Under the pieces are notes generated by a model. It was not told the DNA's origin. It worked only from the letters and a program-made list of their open reading frames with translations, and did no database searches. A program made the translations under genes and the position numbers. This document shows, in pieces, positions 14,001 to 25,862 of a stretch of DNA of 64,000 bases (its first letter is position 1; the number at the start of each line of letters is the position of its first letter). This DNA is from Phoronis australis (Eukaryota > Phoronida > Phoronidae): assembly GCA_002633005.1 (NCBI GenBank), contig NMRA01000221.1, positions 1 through 64,000 on the forward strand, in the 5' to 3' direction.

Positions 14001-17000
14001 ACGTATAGGCAGTATCGTACTACCCACGATGCAAGTGACAAGCCCTTAGTTAACTTCCTGTTCGTTCACCCTTGCCCTTGCCAAGATCTTATTAGAATCT
14101 TCCACGAGATGGCTCTGTTTTACAATTTCCTCTGTACACTGTTACGTAGCAAGTCTTTTAGCTTCAACTACTATAGCTCCTCTGAGTATTCTGTTAACTT
14201 CAGCCCAAATTATAATAATGTACTTATTTAACGATTGGATAATAAAAAACACATGATGATATCCAATCATACCATTGGCTGTTACGATGATATCTAATCA
14301 TATCTTTGGCTGTTACGATTTGCTCTCAAAAATTATTAGAATATTTAGAGTTCTTTGACCCCAAAACCAAAGTAGTAAACATCATCTAAAATATACCTTG
14401 ACGAAAACAAATGTCTGCAGGTTTGACCCCATGATTTAAAAGTACATGTGCACAAATTTGGGCAACTTAAAATTGGTCTATATTTACTAATTACTAAATC
14501 AATATTTATTCTGACACCAGATGCTAGACGTGATCTACCAGGATTAACTTTGCTGTTTTGGCCTAAAACTGAGAAGGCCGTCATTGTGACGCTTGTTTCT
14601 AAATCATGAAAAAAACTATGTTGTTGGGTATATGCCATGTATTAAAGGTTGTGTAGGACCCTAGATAGATTTACATTCCTTCGGATCATCATATCTCAGA
14701 AATTGCTGATAGACCTTATATGAAACTTTCACACTACGCTTCATCCACTTTTCTCCAAAAGGCGTTCTGTTGCATGAAACGAAAACGAAAAATAAGTTAG
14801 GAAACTGACTATGTTAAACATAGTTGTGAAACTTCATTTTCAGCGTCCATATCAATTTAGTCACGGTATGGTTTCCATCGTTTGCCTACGATTTTACCTT
14901 TCCTCTTTTGCTGAGTTTGACTTAAAAACATGGTCACGTGACCTGCTTCATAAGAGATTGGTATAAAGCTAAAGGTCAAATTTTACTGCTTTCCTTCTTT
15001 CAGAGAATGTATACTTCAACCAAGTTAAAATCTATACTACTGCAGTTATATGGCTAAATACGCAAACTGAGGTCTGCTTAATCTAATTTATTCTCTGTGA
15101 CGGATGCTTTTGTCCAATACGAAGCACAAACAAACATTTCGTTTGTTGAACCTAAAAGCTTTGCTACGTGATAGAAAACCCTTTTAACCACTATTTGAAA
15201 ATCCAAAGTGCCATTCAGCCGAATGGGAGGAGGGTGCCTACTTTACATGTAAGTATCTGTTCGGCGGATATAATTCTGGGCAGACATGTTCAATTCATTG
15301 TACATTGATCATTTGTCACTCACAAATACACCATCAGGCTCTGAACTGTGTCAGCCTTTATGATTGAACTCTAATATGTAAAAATACTGATTTTTTATGA
15401 AAACAGCATTACTTTTACTACCTTTTTGCTGCTGGCTGGGAAGTATGATAACTATTCAAATGTAAGAATATGAGTCATTTTCAAAGGAACGTCTCGCATT
15501 TTCCATTCATTGTTCAAGAGATGGAATGTGATAATAAAGGTATTCGGATACTTTAAACGGCAATTTTGGGAAATTTATATACAAAACCCAAATTTCTACG
15601 TTGTTATTTTACAAAATGCTTTTGACTTCAGCCCATATGACGATACACGTTTAAAATGGCTACGGACGAGAATTGTCCATAGAATATAAATAGCAAATAC
15701 ATGTACATGTAGGTTATTGTTACTCAGGGCAAGAGATTCTTATTTGTGCAACTTCTGTCATGCGCAGTCAGAGGCCGATGTTTACTTGTTTCTTGATCGT
15801 CCTTTGGAAAGTACATATATACCTGAATTTCTCTCTAATGTAGAGAAATAAGCAAATGCTGATTTGGCTGTCTTCACTGTCATGCGTGGATTGAGTAGGT
15901 GCAGATTTAAGTCACTGAATATTTTTATCACTCTAGCTAAAGGAAGTATTAAACCATCCAATGCAGAACAAAATACCGTCTATCACAACTTACAAATTTG
16001 AATTAACTTAAGTTAATTAGTATATCTTAGCTAAATATGGAAACGAAGAATATTTGGAAACTACTAGCACATTTTTAATAGCAATTCTCTGGCGTTGTAA
16101 TTAGGTAATATATGCGGTTTAGCCTAGCATTAGTATGATTGTCTGTCACTCCATTATTAATTCTATGAAGTATTCACATTATACTATATTGTAGAGCTCT
16201 TGTTTCTGTATTCGACGTTTTCTTATTCGATAAATAGAAAAACACGAAAAAACTCTGGCCTTGCGGTATAAAGAAAACTAGGAATGAGACCCAAATCATA
16301 ACTGAACCAGTTTGCATTGAGTTTGGCAGGAATGGGAAAGATGGAGCGTTTTGACAGGGATTTTGAGCCCGGAAAACACAGGAAATGGGGAAGGCAGAAT
16401 CACGATAGACTACCTGAGATCTTTGGGACAGGAGCATCAGCTGGAAAAATATAAGTACCGGAAATACCGTTGTTGGCCTGGGAAAAATGAATGTTTTAAT
16501 AAGACAAAAGTACCTTCATTCCCAAAACTAAAATTAAAATGGATTTATTTTTGATACATTGATAAAACTATTTTGCAAGTTTGAACATTTCGTATTTTAC
16601 AGAAGTTGTTGCATGGTTGTGGTAGCAACATTTATTCAAATCAATGGAAACATAAACACATGGAACATAATAATGAAATTATACATATGTGTGTAGGTGT
16701 GAGCGTGTACATGTATGTGCGTGTGTATGTGCATAATTATTCATGTATGTACGTGTGTGAAGAAATGCATACTTTGGTGTAAGCTCTGCAGAAGGCTTTC
16801 TGGTAGCGTTTAGTTTTAAGGTCGTGTGCAGTGTATGCCAACGATAAGCTCTAGCTCTTACATTACCGACCACTTTTATCAACAGGTTACAGCTGCCTAC
16901 ATAGGAGACGATATCTTTGGAACATACACAACCGGTTCTAACGCGAAGTTGAAGCGAGTAGGCAAGTCTAAATATTGCTCTGTAAGAGGGAACGCCATGA

Positions 17001-17336
17001 TGTCACGTAAAGACTCGGACTTTCCGGCGAGATGGAACGACGGATTCCAAAAGATTGTGTCCAGTGGTGCCTTTAAAAAACTGTGTGATCAAGCAAAGGC
17101 AACTCATAACGCAGGTAACTGTCGTTTTATCTCAATGAAATTTTCTTTCTTTGCTCGTACGACCTTGTGCATGAGATCTGACATGCCATTGTCCTTGTGT
17201 TGTGCTTGCCGAAAGATTGCTTTAGTAATCTAATCAATAACTAAACTTGGCAATACCTTCATAAACATTTTGAGTAAAAAGTATTCTCGGTCTTGTTTCA
17301 TTTTTAGATATGAAGGGAAGAATTGACTGCATTTGA
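4883..17336 (+). CDS. Secreted substrate-binding-protein-like gene (SBP_bac_3 fold), multi-exon, 5' end missing
   Basis: Six exons splice in consistent phase: 4883-5033, 5468-5517, 8486-8746, 11428-11555, 16886-17114, 17308-17336 (TGA). They give about 282 residues: hydrophobic signal segment, then a chain with the order of bacterial type II amino-acid-binding proteins. GFMLDLIREV (exon 2/3) matches the GFdvDl step of lobe 1; WYDACSGWFVSTTRMSIFSF matches the stretch whose Arg binds the ligand alpha-carboxylate; SASDLLNAVTEGKVTAAYIG matches the lobe 2 return. No transmembrane helix interrupts the two lobes, unlike ionotropic glutamate receptors. Nine cysteines in the mature chain fit an extracellular disulfide-rich protein. 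The acceptor at 4882 requires an upstream exon ending in phase 1; no ATG exists in frame in exon 4883-5033. Assignment to the fold comes from motif reading; ligand and role are unknown. Confidence 0.8.
5367..5397 (+). ncRNA. Hammerhead-like core motif in intron
   Basis: CTGATGA is followed by a GATTT/AAATC stem with an eight-base loop and then GAAAC, the two conserved boxes of a hammerhead ribozyme around stem II. No clear stem I or cleavage triplet was found, so it could be a chance match or a remnant of a Penelope-like element. Confidence 0.25.
5468..5517 (+). CDS. SBP-like gene, 50-bp exon (GFMLDLIRE)
   Basis: Acceptor gtttgtag/AAAC, donor GAAG/gtaagt. The split codon AT+A restores the frame. 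Encodes NKGGRIEGFMLDLIRE, the glycine-rich turn and first helix of lobe 1, corresponding to the GFdvDla segment of bacterial binding proteins. Confidence 0.75.
7243..8013. mobile_element. Foldback element with 140-bp inverted arms
   Basis: The left arm (7243-7382) and right arm (7869-8013) are long inverted copies beginning with CATGGGCGGCG / CATGAGCGGCG. Each arm is itself made of two CACTGAAAAAGTGGG...GCCCATG half-units, so each can also fold alone. The central 486 bp show no coding match. It sits in an intron of the SBP-like gene. Non-autonomous foldback or MITE is the likely class. Confidence 0.75.
8486..8746 (+). CDS. SBP-like gene, ligand-pocket exon
   Basis: Acceptor attttag/TTTGC, donor ATTG/gtaaat. 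The codon G+TT continues the previous exon as VCAAAGMDCRLVWEP. It includes NWYDACSGWFVSTTR, where the Ser/Thr-Thr-Arg cluster sits where bacterial homologues bind the amino-acid carboxylate, followed by FSFSESFLKS, the usual DFSxPYY-like strand. Five of the nine mature cysteines lie around this exon and its junctions. Confidence 0.8.
8747..11427. other. Intron of SBP-like gene, no feature recognised
   Basis: Lies between two supported exons. Contains no recognised element; the small open frames at 9329-9550 and 9830-10024 (minus) have no motif or splice support. Confidence 0.6.
11428..11555 (+). CDS. SBP-like gene, lobe 2 exon
   Basis: Acceptor tttacag/GTTTT, donor GAAAA/gtaagt. Enters in phase 1, leaves in phase 0. 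Encodes GFVDGWIYDEKCVYRQYG and then SASDLLNAVTEGK, the helix preceding the cross-over strand back to lobe 1. Confidence 0.8.
11905..12977 (-). mobile_element. THAP-bearing repeat, copy 1
   Basis: This 1.07-kb block matches 43270-44340 in inverted orientation. Similarity begins at AGTATAATAGGAGAG (12977) and ends at AATCGAATGAG (about 11905). It carries the THAP exon fragment at 12785-12872 and a conserved non-coding part with TCCTGGGGGTTCAGGGG. Probably a P-element/THAP-type transposon fragment. Confidence 0.7.
12785..12872 (-). pseudogene. THAP zinc-finger N-terminus, frameshifted
   Basis: The minus strand reads ATG (12872-12870) MGKGAFCSATHCTNSSTKT, then a TAG where the sister copy has Pro-Gly; a one-base loss shifts the later FPKDPE stretch. 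The Cx3-4C start and the FPKDPE motif are the N-terminal part of a THAP C2CH finger. The second half of the finger is not present in this exon. Confidence 0.6.
16683..16770. repeat. TG-rich microsatellite with acatgta interruptions
   Basis: Irregular run of GTGT/ATGT steps (tgtgtgtaggtgtgagcgtg and similar) just upstream of the 16886 exon; the open frames through it are low-complexity artefacts. Confidence 0.7.
16886..17114 (+). CDS. SBP-like gene, C-terminal lobe exon
   Basis: Acceptor atcaacag/GTTAC, donor GCAG/gtaact. Encodes VTAAYIGDDIFGTYTTG, then a Lys/Arg-rich segment, RGNAMMSRKDSDFPARWNDG (the position where bacterial proteins read roughly GiavrK.d..L...iN) and a last helix ending KLCDQAKATHNA. 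Confidence 0.8.
17308..17336 (+). CDS. SBP-like gene, terminal exon
   Basis: Acceptor catttttag/ATATG in matching phase 1; encodes DMKGRIDCI and TGA. The Cys near the end may pair with the Cys in KLCDQ of the previous exon, as disulfides at the C-terminus are common in extracellular forms (inference). Confidence 0.7.
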
Positions 17337-17825
17337 GAAGACATCTTTATTCAGTTATAAAAGAAAATTAGAAGCATATTTTAAGAAGATTTGATTCTTA
17401 AGTTACGTATTATTAAAGACTAGTTGCAAAATCCTGATCGTTTCATTTAAGTTTAAGCCATTATAAAATTAAGTTCATTTTAACCATTGTTTCTTGCCAA
17501 ACAATGTTCCTTTAACATGACATCCTTTTTCAAAAATGACTTCATTTTAAGGTGTTTACCTTTGAATTTCAATAACCACGAATGTAAAAAGATATACCGA
17601 GCGTTGTTTAAGTAATATAAGTGTTACCTCAGGACATACCGTTTCACATAGCGACGAGTGTTGAACATTTAAACTAACTTATGCCAACTTCACAGAAATG
17701 GAGTTAGAGCAAGACAAGCTAAATGTATTTGGTGATGTTGCGGACGGAATGGTTTGCATAGGTTTTAATTTTGTATTAATAGAACCACTTCATTCGTGTT
17801 TTACGCTCCTTCCCTCGTAGCCGCG

Positions 17826-20099
17826 CGCCCAACTCTAACCTTTCATTAACTCGACATACATGTAAAAATGTAATGAAAACTATATTCAGATACTTTACAA
17901 ATTATCCCAATGAGTTATATCTATTTAGATTGCTCACCCACAGAGAGTACCTCTAAAAATCACAAAACCACATGAATGAATAAGTTCAGGCCTTTAGGTA
18001 TAGGTCAAGTTTCTTGTTTAAAGATTGTCAAATGAATACCACAAAAAGTTTTTAATGGGAACCAATGGCCTTGTACGAACAGACAAAACTTCTTTAACAA
18101 GAAAATCGCTACAATTAACTTTATTTACAGAGACGACTTGATTCTTTCAAAAAGCTAAATCTCAGATTTCGTGTGTTCTACATAATGAGTACATATTTCA
18201 CTGTAGAAATCCTGGGTTGATTCATTTTTGTTTTTGTCTATTTTAGCACACATCTGGTTGTGTTTTATGGCACTATTAATTCTTTTTGTTTTTTGCATTG
18301 AGATTCGACTTGCTAGTATCTCTGCACTCAAAACAAGTTGTGAGACTACTGCAATAAGAAAAACGCATCAGCTTCCAATAAAGCTATGCCATTGTACTCC
18401 ATCGTATTTTGGAAAAAATCTTTTCTTCATGTACTATTCTGCGCTTGGAAAGGTTAAAGTTAAACCATGTTTTTTTAAAAACGTCTAACCGTGTCGTTAT
18501 CATCCATAATCAATTTCAAGGTGACATTTTGTATTTACAACACAATACTGTTCATTCCACAAGACACAAGCTTTACAAACGTTTCCCTAAGTTAAAGAAC
18601 AGTATAGCTTGGAGTTTCATATTTTGTTGCTAAGTGTACGATTCTGGTTTAACCATTCATCTTAAATATTCCATAAACTTGTGTTCCGTCAGAGGAGGTA
18701 ACCTTTGGACCTTGGATTACTTAAAACTAGAAAATTCAGCTCAGGTTCTTCCTAATTCAGTTGAGAGGTGGTGTCTTAGCGTACAGAGAACTGACGTTTC
18801 CTTATTGTTTGAGAACATTCTCCGTGTATAGGCTTTTCCCGATGGAGAAACGGACCCCAAACCTTCGGGGGTTGCAGATAATAGGAATAGTTACCTAATG
18901 CCAGAAAAAATGTTGAAAATAATCTTGTGCTTGAAAGAAAGTGAGCCTGGACAAGTGAAGAATGTATTTTGTGGATCTCATGGCTCATCGTGATTCCTAT
19001 TAATGTGACCAGCTTGTATAAATTTTGGATACTGACATCACTCAGTGTATCGCAACAAACAACCGAAATCACATGAATCAAGGTTGGAAAAAGAAGTGTA
19101 GGCTAATCATCTGTGTTTATCATCGGACTCGGTTATATTGATTTCATCAAAAAATCATATCCTCGCAAACTTTTGGTTTGCTTTGCATGAGTTTGTCATT
19201 TTAATGTTAAAACACTGCCTTCTACACTAACCAATGTACGGAGTGATCCAGATACCCACCCTGAATAACATATCATAAAATATATGTGAAACGTTATGTT
19301 TTTAGTGACTTTGTATAATGTGCACTTTGAACAGATTAAGGCGCTCGAAGTAAGTGCCCCGACAATAGTGAACAACGACTTTACAATGTTTGGATTGGAA
19401 GTTGAAACTCGCCGTCAACCGCAATATTTGCTACTACTGGAATAAACGTTTATAATTCGACGGAACAATGAACCATTTCTTAGGCGAGGGCTCCCAATGC
19501 CCTCGTGCGATCTCCCAATGCTCCCTATTGCACGTCAAAGTCTACACCAACGAAGTTCTTGCCGTGAGACTTGTCCAAGAAAATGCTCTGTAAACCATTG
19601 ACTGGTCTGGTGACCACTCTCAGCCTGGGAATATTGTAAAATTATTTGACCGGCCGAGACGTCCTCTGGAATTAAATGACACCCACAGAATTTGTTGGTC
19701 TGTTCAAATGGTATAGGATTTTCTAAAAAACTGTCGCTCAAGTCAGGTGTGTATAGATGGATGGCTGCGATGAATACAGTCACATGCCACCTGTGAACCA
19801 TGATGTCGGTATCAACAATTAACACTTTCTTCCTGAAAATAATATGAGTTGGTGAATGAGACATGACATGAATCAGTTTGCTTAGTCATTTAATACTTTG
19901 GATTTTCTACTACGCTTCAGCTAGGAACCAGTACTAGGCTTCAGTCAATAATTTTACGATAAAGTGGATGTAAAGAGCCAGCAATGCATTTTCTCTTCCT
20001 TTCTAGCCATTCCGTACCATTCTTCTGGAGTGTAAAATTAAGAAATTTCCACTGTTACGATCTAATCTAGAACTTGTTAAGAACGCCTTTTGTGTTGCT
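17826..20099. repeat. Duplicated block X, copy 1
   Basis: Matches 20491-22768 base for base apart from scattered substitutions and small indels. Copy 2 begins directly after the N at 20490. The match ends at TGTGTTGCT, exactly where the inserted ATTCACC end starts in this copy. No coding sequence is supported inside. Confidence 0.9.
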
Positions 20100-20489
20100 A
20101 TTCACCTATTTCACGAAAGCGCCATCTTCCCGCGCCATCTTTAAATACTGATCGAAAGCGAGGCACACTGATAAAACCTCGTGAGTGATCATCAGCTGGC
20201 CATGGTGTACTGTGCAGTGCCTGAACGTACCAATTCCAGTAATATCTCGTCGGTATCCTTCCCAGGGATATACTTAGCCATTCGCCCAGTCGCCAATGCG
20301 AGTAAAAATGGTGTTGGGCGAGTAGAAGTTGACTTGCCGGTCGCCCGGTGGCGAGCGAATTTCAGAGCGCAAAAGCACTATATATCGTTTCCCAGATGAA
20401 TATGAATAATTTTCCTCCTCCTTGTGCTGTTTTTATCATGAATTTAAGGTTCAGTTTGGTCATCGTGTCGATGCTCCGGCAGTAAAAAA
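20100..20489. mobile_element. Left end of a TIR-bounded insertion, cut by gap
   Basis: Begins ATTCACCTATTTCACGAAAG; the inverse of the right end at 27540-27560 reads ATTCACCTCTTTCACGAACG. Both ends are followed by a TGATCGAAA-CGAGGC block. The sister haplotype at 22761-22771 lacks it. Contains the dispersed GCGAGTAGAAGTTG/CCCAGGGATATA repeat at about 20260-20362. The right half continues at 26649. Confidence 0.7.
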
Positions 20490-20490
20490 N
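20490..20490. other. Assembly gap (single N)
   Basis: A lone N marks the switch from the inserted element to the second copy of block X. Confidence 0.95.
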
Positions 20491-22768
20491 CGCCCAACTC
20501 TAACCTTTCATTAACTCGACATACATGTAAAAATGTAATGGAAACTATATTCAGATACTTTACAAATTATCCCAATGAGTTATATCTATTTAGATTGCTC
20601 ACCCACAGAGAGTACCTCTCAAAATCACAAAACCACATGAATGAATAAGTTCAGGCCTTTAGGTATAGGTCAAGTTTCTTGTTTAAAGATTGTCAAATGA
20701 ATACCACAAAAAGTTTTTAATGGGAACCAATGGCTTTGTACGAACAGACAAAACTTCCTTAACAAGAAAATCGCTACAATTAACTTTATTTACATAGACG
20801 ACTTGATTCTTTCAAAAAAGCTAAATCTCACATTTCGTGTGCTCTACATAATGAGTACATATTTCACTGTAGAAATCCTGGGTTGATTCATTTTTGTTTT
20901 TGTCCATTTTAGTGCACATTTGGTTGTGTTTTATGACACTATTAATTCTTTTTGTTTTTTGCATTGAGATTCGACTGTCTAGTATCTCTGCACTCAAAAC
21001 AAGTTGTGAGACTACTGCAATAAGAAAAACGCATCAGCTATAATAAAGCTATACCATTGTACTCCATCGTATTTTGGAAAAAATCGTTTCTTCATGTACT
21101 ATTCTGCGCTTGGAAATGTTAAAGTTAAACCATGTTTTTTAAAAAACGTCTAACCGTGTCGTTGTCATCCATAATCAATTTCAAGCTGGCATTTTGTATT
21201 TTGTTCACCATCACAATACTGTTCATTCCACAAGACACAAGCTTTACAAACGTTTCCCTAAGTTAAAGAACAGTATAACTTAGAGTTTCATATTTTGTTG
21301 CTAAGTGTACTATTCTGGTTTAACCATTCATCTTAAATATTCCATTAACTTGTGTTCCGTCAGAGGAGGTAACCTTTGGACCTTGGATTACTTAAAACTA
21401 GAAAATTCAGCTCAACTTCTTCCTAATTCAGTTGAGAGGTGGTGTCTTAGCGTAGAGAGAACTGACGTTTCCTTATTGTTTGAGAACATTCTCCGTGTAT
21501 AGGCTTTTCCAGATGGAGAAACGGACCCCACACCTTCGGGGGTTGCAGATAATAGGAATAGTTACCTAATGCCAGAAAAATGTTGAAAATAATCTTGTAC
21601 TTGAAAGAAAATGAGCCTGGACAAGTGAAGACTGTATTTTGTGGATCTCATGGCTCATCGTGATTCCTATTAATGTGACCAGCTTATATAAATTTTGGAT
21701 ACTGACATCACTCAGTGTATCGCAACAAACAACCGAAATCACATGAATCAAGGTTGGAAAAAGAAGTGTAGGCTAATCATCTGTGTTCATCATCGGACTC
21801 AGTTATATTGATTTCATCAAAAAATCATATCCTCGCAAACTTTTGGTTTGCATTGCATGAGTTTGTCATTTTAATGTTAAAACACTGCCTTCTACACTAA
21901 CCAATGTAAAGAGTGATCCAGGTACCCACCCTAAGTAACATATCATAAAATATATGTGAAACGTTTTGTTTTTAGTGAATGTGTATAATGTGCACTTTGA
22001 ACAGATTAAGGCGCTCAAAGTAAGTGCCCCGACAATAGTGAACAACCACTTTACAATGTTTGGATTGGAAGTTTAAACTCGCCGTCAACGTTTATAATGC
22101 GGCTGAACGTTGATCCATTTCTTAGGCCAGGGCTCCCAATGCCCTCGTGCGATCTCCCATGCTCCCTATTGCAAGTCAAAGTCTACACCAAAGAAGTTCT
22201 TGTCGTGAGACTTGTCCAAGAAAATACTCTGTAAACCATTGACTGGTCTTGTGACCACTCTCTGCCTGGGAATATTGTAAAATTATTTGACCGGCCGAGA
22301 CGTCCTCTGGAATTAAATGACACCCACAGAATTTGTTGGTCTGTTCAAATGGTATACGATTTTCTAGAAAACTGTCGCTCAAGTCAGATGTGTATAGATG
22401 GATGGCTGCGGTGAATACAGCCACATGCTACCAGTGAACGATGATTTCGGTATCAACAATTTTAATTGTTTTCAAGAAGAAAGTGTTAAAACACTTTCTT
22501 CCTGAAAATAATATGAGGTGGTGACTGAGACATGACATGAATCAGTTTGCTTAGTCATTTAATACTTTGGATTTTCTACTACCCTTCAGCTAGGAACCAT
22601 TACTAGGCTTCAGTCAATAATTTTACGATACAGTGGATGTAAAGAGCCAGCAATGCATTTTCTCTTCGTTTCTAGCCATTACGTACCATTCTTCTGGAGT
22701 GTAAAATTAAAAAAAATCCAATGTTACGATCTAATCTAGAATTTGTTAAGCACGCCATTTGTGTTGCT
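20491..22768. repeat. Duplicated block X, copy 2 (probable alternative haplotype)
   Basis: Second copy of 17826-20099. It runs on without interruption into block Y (22771), whereas copy 1 is interrupted there by the TIR insertion. Confidence 0.9.
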
Positions 22769-23537
22769 CTACAATACTGTGAATAAGCTGCTCAGAGCTT
22801 ACAGTCACACAAAGGAATGAAAAGGTGGAAGTTAAGTCTATCAACTTCTCTCAAAGTCAACCATTTTTCTCCATTCTTATTTTTTGGCGAAAGTATTTCA
22901 TACAAAACAGATCTGCTGCACATTTGTTAAAAGTGGTTTGCAAATAATAATTTTAAATATCGGTTTGCGTCAGGCGCGCTGTTTACAACATTACTGCTGG
23001 ATTATGTGAGCATCAGATGAAGGAGACAATACGGGAACTGGGTTTATGTACAGTAAACGTTGTCAAACTGGTAACGACAAGGCTGTATCCCGACTGGCCG
23101 ACCCGGCAGTCGGGATACTCAATCCACAGCGTGGGCGCGTAACGGCTCTATCGATAGAGTTATTATTTTCACCGAAAGACCTTTTAACTTTGTCTCAGTG
23201 GTCGTTAACAATAAATGCATTTGAATATGCGCTCGTGCACATAATAGGTCACGCATGGTAGTACCTAATTGGCATGTTTGCACTTGGTGACCACAGCATT
23301 AGAGTTACAAATTCGAATAAAAAGTACAACTTCGTAAATAAACAGTAGGTGAAACTACTCTTTCTTGAACTTAACGATCTCATTGCTAAAACAAAACTTT
23401 GCTTATTTTCTCTCCCCCATTACCGCAAATCTTTACCGCTGTTTTTGATTCTGTGTCGTCGGTTCGTAGACCTGGAATCGTTTGTTATCGATGGAATACA
23501 TTCGGGCCATAATGTACATTAGCACAGAATTAAAGTT

Positions 23538-24201
23538 TGTCAGAATTTATTCTGAGACCGTTATTATTTTGTTTTGTTTTGTTGTTGTTTGATTGGCACG
23601 ACCCCTGAGTTCAGTACATTGATGATGTAATTTGTTTACTAAAGTATAGTGTGGAACAATCTAGACAATTCTAGCATGATAGTGATTAATGTAATCTGGA
23701 ATATTCTAGAGACTATGTTTGTAGAATGATTGGGTAAATTCAGGAAAGTTCTAGAATGTGCTTGAATTGATGGAATGTTCTAGAACGATGCATTAGGCTA
23801 TAAACACACAAGCACGGGTTGGTGTTAGTCAGTTAAAGTCAGTTAATCAGAAGTTAATCAGAAGAAAGGCAGTTAATCAGTTAAAGAGTTGCAGTGAAGA
23901 GAATCGGCAGTTACAGCGACAGTCACGAAAGAGCCAGCTACACAGCGGGTTATTGAATCAACGAGAGTAACAGTTGCTGAACGTGTCTCAGAAGTTCATC
24001 ACAAGTCAAGGCTTCGCAGCACTGGCTGGAGCATAAAACAGACATTACGTCGGACGTTTTGCTTGAGTAGGATTGTGAACGTGCGGTCGAGTTTATTAAA
24101 GATTTAACTCGAACCAGTCTTCAGTTTATTGTCGCAACGAAAGCTATTAGCACCGGTCTGTAACAAACTGCGCCCACCCTTACACGGGGAAAAGCGTGAA
24201 A
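23538..24201 (+). mobile_element. Solo LTR with AAGTT target duplication (copy 1)
   Basis: Starts TGTCAGAATTTATTCTGAG and ends GGGGAAAAGCGTGAAA, flanked by AAGTT at 23533-23537 and 24202-24206. Comparison with the paralogous block at about 56.4 kb, which lacks it, supports an insertion. A TATAAAC box (about 23800), repeated GTTAATCAG motifs and an ATTAAAG signal (about 24095) fit U3-R-U5 order. The allelic copy ends TGACA. Confidence 0.8.
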
Positions 24202-25305
24202 AAGTTCTTTATTTTGCGTTCACACTAAAGTAATACAGAAATTCTAATTTTATTTTGGCGCCGTTGTCTGGAAATTTGCCTTCCGGCCTTGCACATTGAG
24301 AAAATAACATTCATTTAAGAGGTAGCTTACTGACAAACCATTTTATTTCAGATTATAGACGCAAGTCAACAACATGAAAAAAACGAGATACATGTATAGG
24401 GCGAAGAACCAATTTCTAAGGAACCATCAATTCATATGTTAAATTTTAAACCATTTATACATATAACCACCACCAGAGTTGATGTTATAACTTGAATGAT
24501 TTTCCAGTTGGTAGGTCTACGTCGTAGGGTCAACGAATTTCTACCCAGGCTCCAGGTACTATCACCACGCTGAAATAAAACATTTGAACATCGCTCAATA
24601 ATACGTATGTTTAGGGTCAACTGGTAGAAAGGTCACCGATTGTGATTGATATTAATTGGATACCAAAGCCTGTCTTGTTGTTCTTATATTATTAACACTT
24701 GCTAATTCATCATTGGCGTCAATCTTGAATGATAAAGACAGGAATCAACCGAAAATGTATCTTTTCTATCTCATAAATTGGATATTACGGTCCTTGGTGA
24801 GTGGTATTTTCGCACAGCAGCTGTGCAATTCGATAAAACCACAGTTCATGCTCTCTCATATAGCCTTGAAAGGAGTTTTCAAATTTTCGTATAAAACTTT
24901 TGAGGTTTCAGTGGCGAGGGTTGCAGTGCACTATCTTGTTTCAGCGAACTAGGGAGTCGTTTTGGTATCTCTTAATAGGCCAAACTGGATTTGGTGTCCT
25001 TTTAAGTCTAAAGACTTCGTGCTCATATGTAGTAGTGGTTTAGTCACAACAAATTGCGTGCAGAAAAGCAAAATCACGCTTCGCTGAACAATTTCTACAA
25101 TGTTAATCATGATGAGCTCGTATCACCGATGATGAATTCAAAGCTGCAGCATAGATATCCGCACCGAGGATCACGCTTCCATACAGAATTAATATTCGTT
25201 TTAAACCACTCCAGGTTACGGGCGTTGTATCGTGCTCAACATAATTGTCTCACTACCTAAATTATCTATTTGTGAACTATGTACAATTTTGAATCTCATA
25301 CTCAC

Positions 25306-25395
25306 GGCTATCATCATCAACTCTTTGCTCGTCGTAGTTCTCATCTCTTTTGCTCAGCGCTATTCTCATTTCATATGTATCAAGTACGCCGTTAC
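25306..25395 (-). CDS. EF-hand exon, haplotype copy
   Basis: Same exon as 30088-30177: acceptor cttgcag, GNGVLDTYEMRIALSKRD and an acidic end, then gtgagtatg. It lies in the probable redundant haplotype contig and is likely an allele, not an extra gene. Confidence 0.6.
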
Positions 25396-25823
25396 CTGCA
25401 AGTACATGTACATATCACAAAACATTAGGCCTACACGACAGCCATAAACCTACAGAAGCGTCTAAAACAAACGGGTAGCCTATACTTTTTACAATGACAT
25501 CATGCCGGCTTGAGATATGAAACCCATGCAGTAACCTTAATTTGCGTACAAAAATCCCAAAATTTCCTTTCCGTGGCTGTTGATTGGCTGCCATCTTCCT
25601 CAGTAATGACTACCACAAGGAGAATATCTTGAAAAATACGTTGTTAATAGGGCTAGGGGAGCCCTTATCTCAGTAATTTATATATCTTACCGTGTGATGT
25701 AAATAGACTCTAGTATTCTGTGTTTGTATAACAAGTCCGTAGCCAGAGTGGTTCGAACGAACCCCTCCTCTTGCGGAAAAGGTCCAGGACAAGTCTATCC
25801 GTTAAAGATAGGCTATAGGTGGA

Positions 25824-25862
25824 CAACAACGACAACGACAACGACGACAACTACAACAACAG
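25824..25862 (+). repeat. CAACGA-type microsatellite, longer allele
   Basis: Run of ACA/ACG triplets. The matching tract at 30605-30635 is 9 bp shorter, a length polymorphism between the two copies of block Y. Confidence 0.8.

Noticed and set aside
4883-17336. Ionotropic glutamate receptor for the SBP-like gene
   Set aside because: The two lobes are joined directly; no pore segment or transmembrane helix lies between them and the chain ends after lobe 2.
24656-24952. Plus-strand frames inside block Y (also 29457-29735 and 25232-25447)
   Set aside because: They lie on the strand opposite the EF-hand exons or in intron sequence, differ in length between the two copies, and have no motif.
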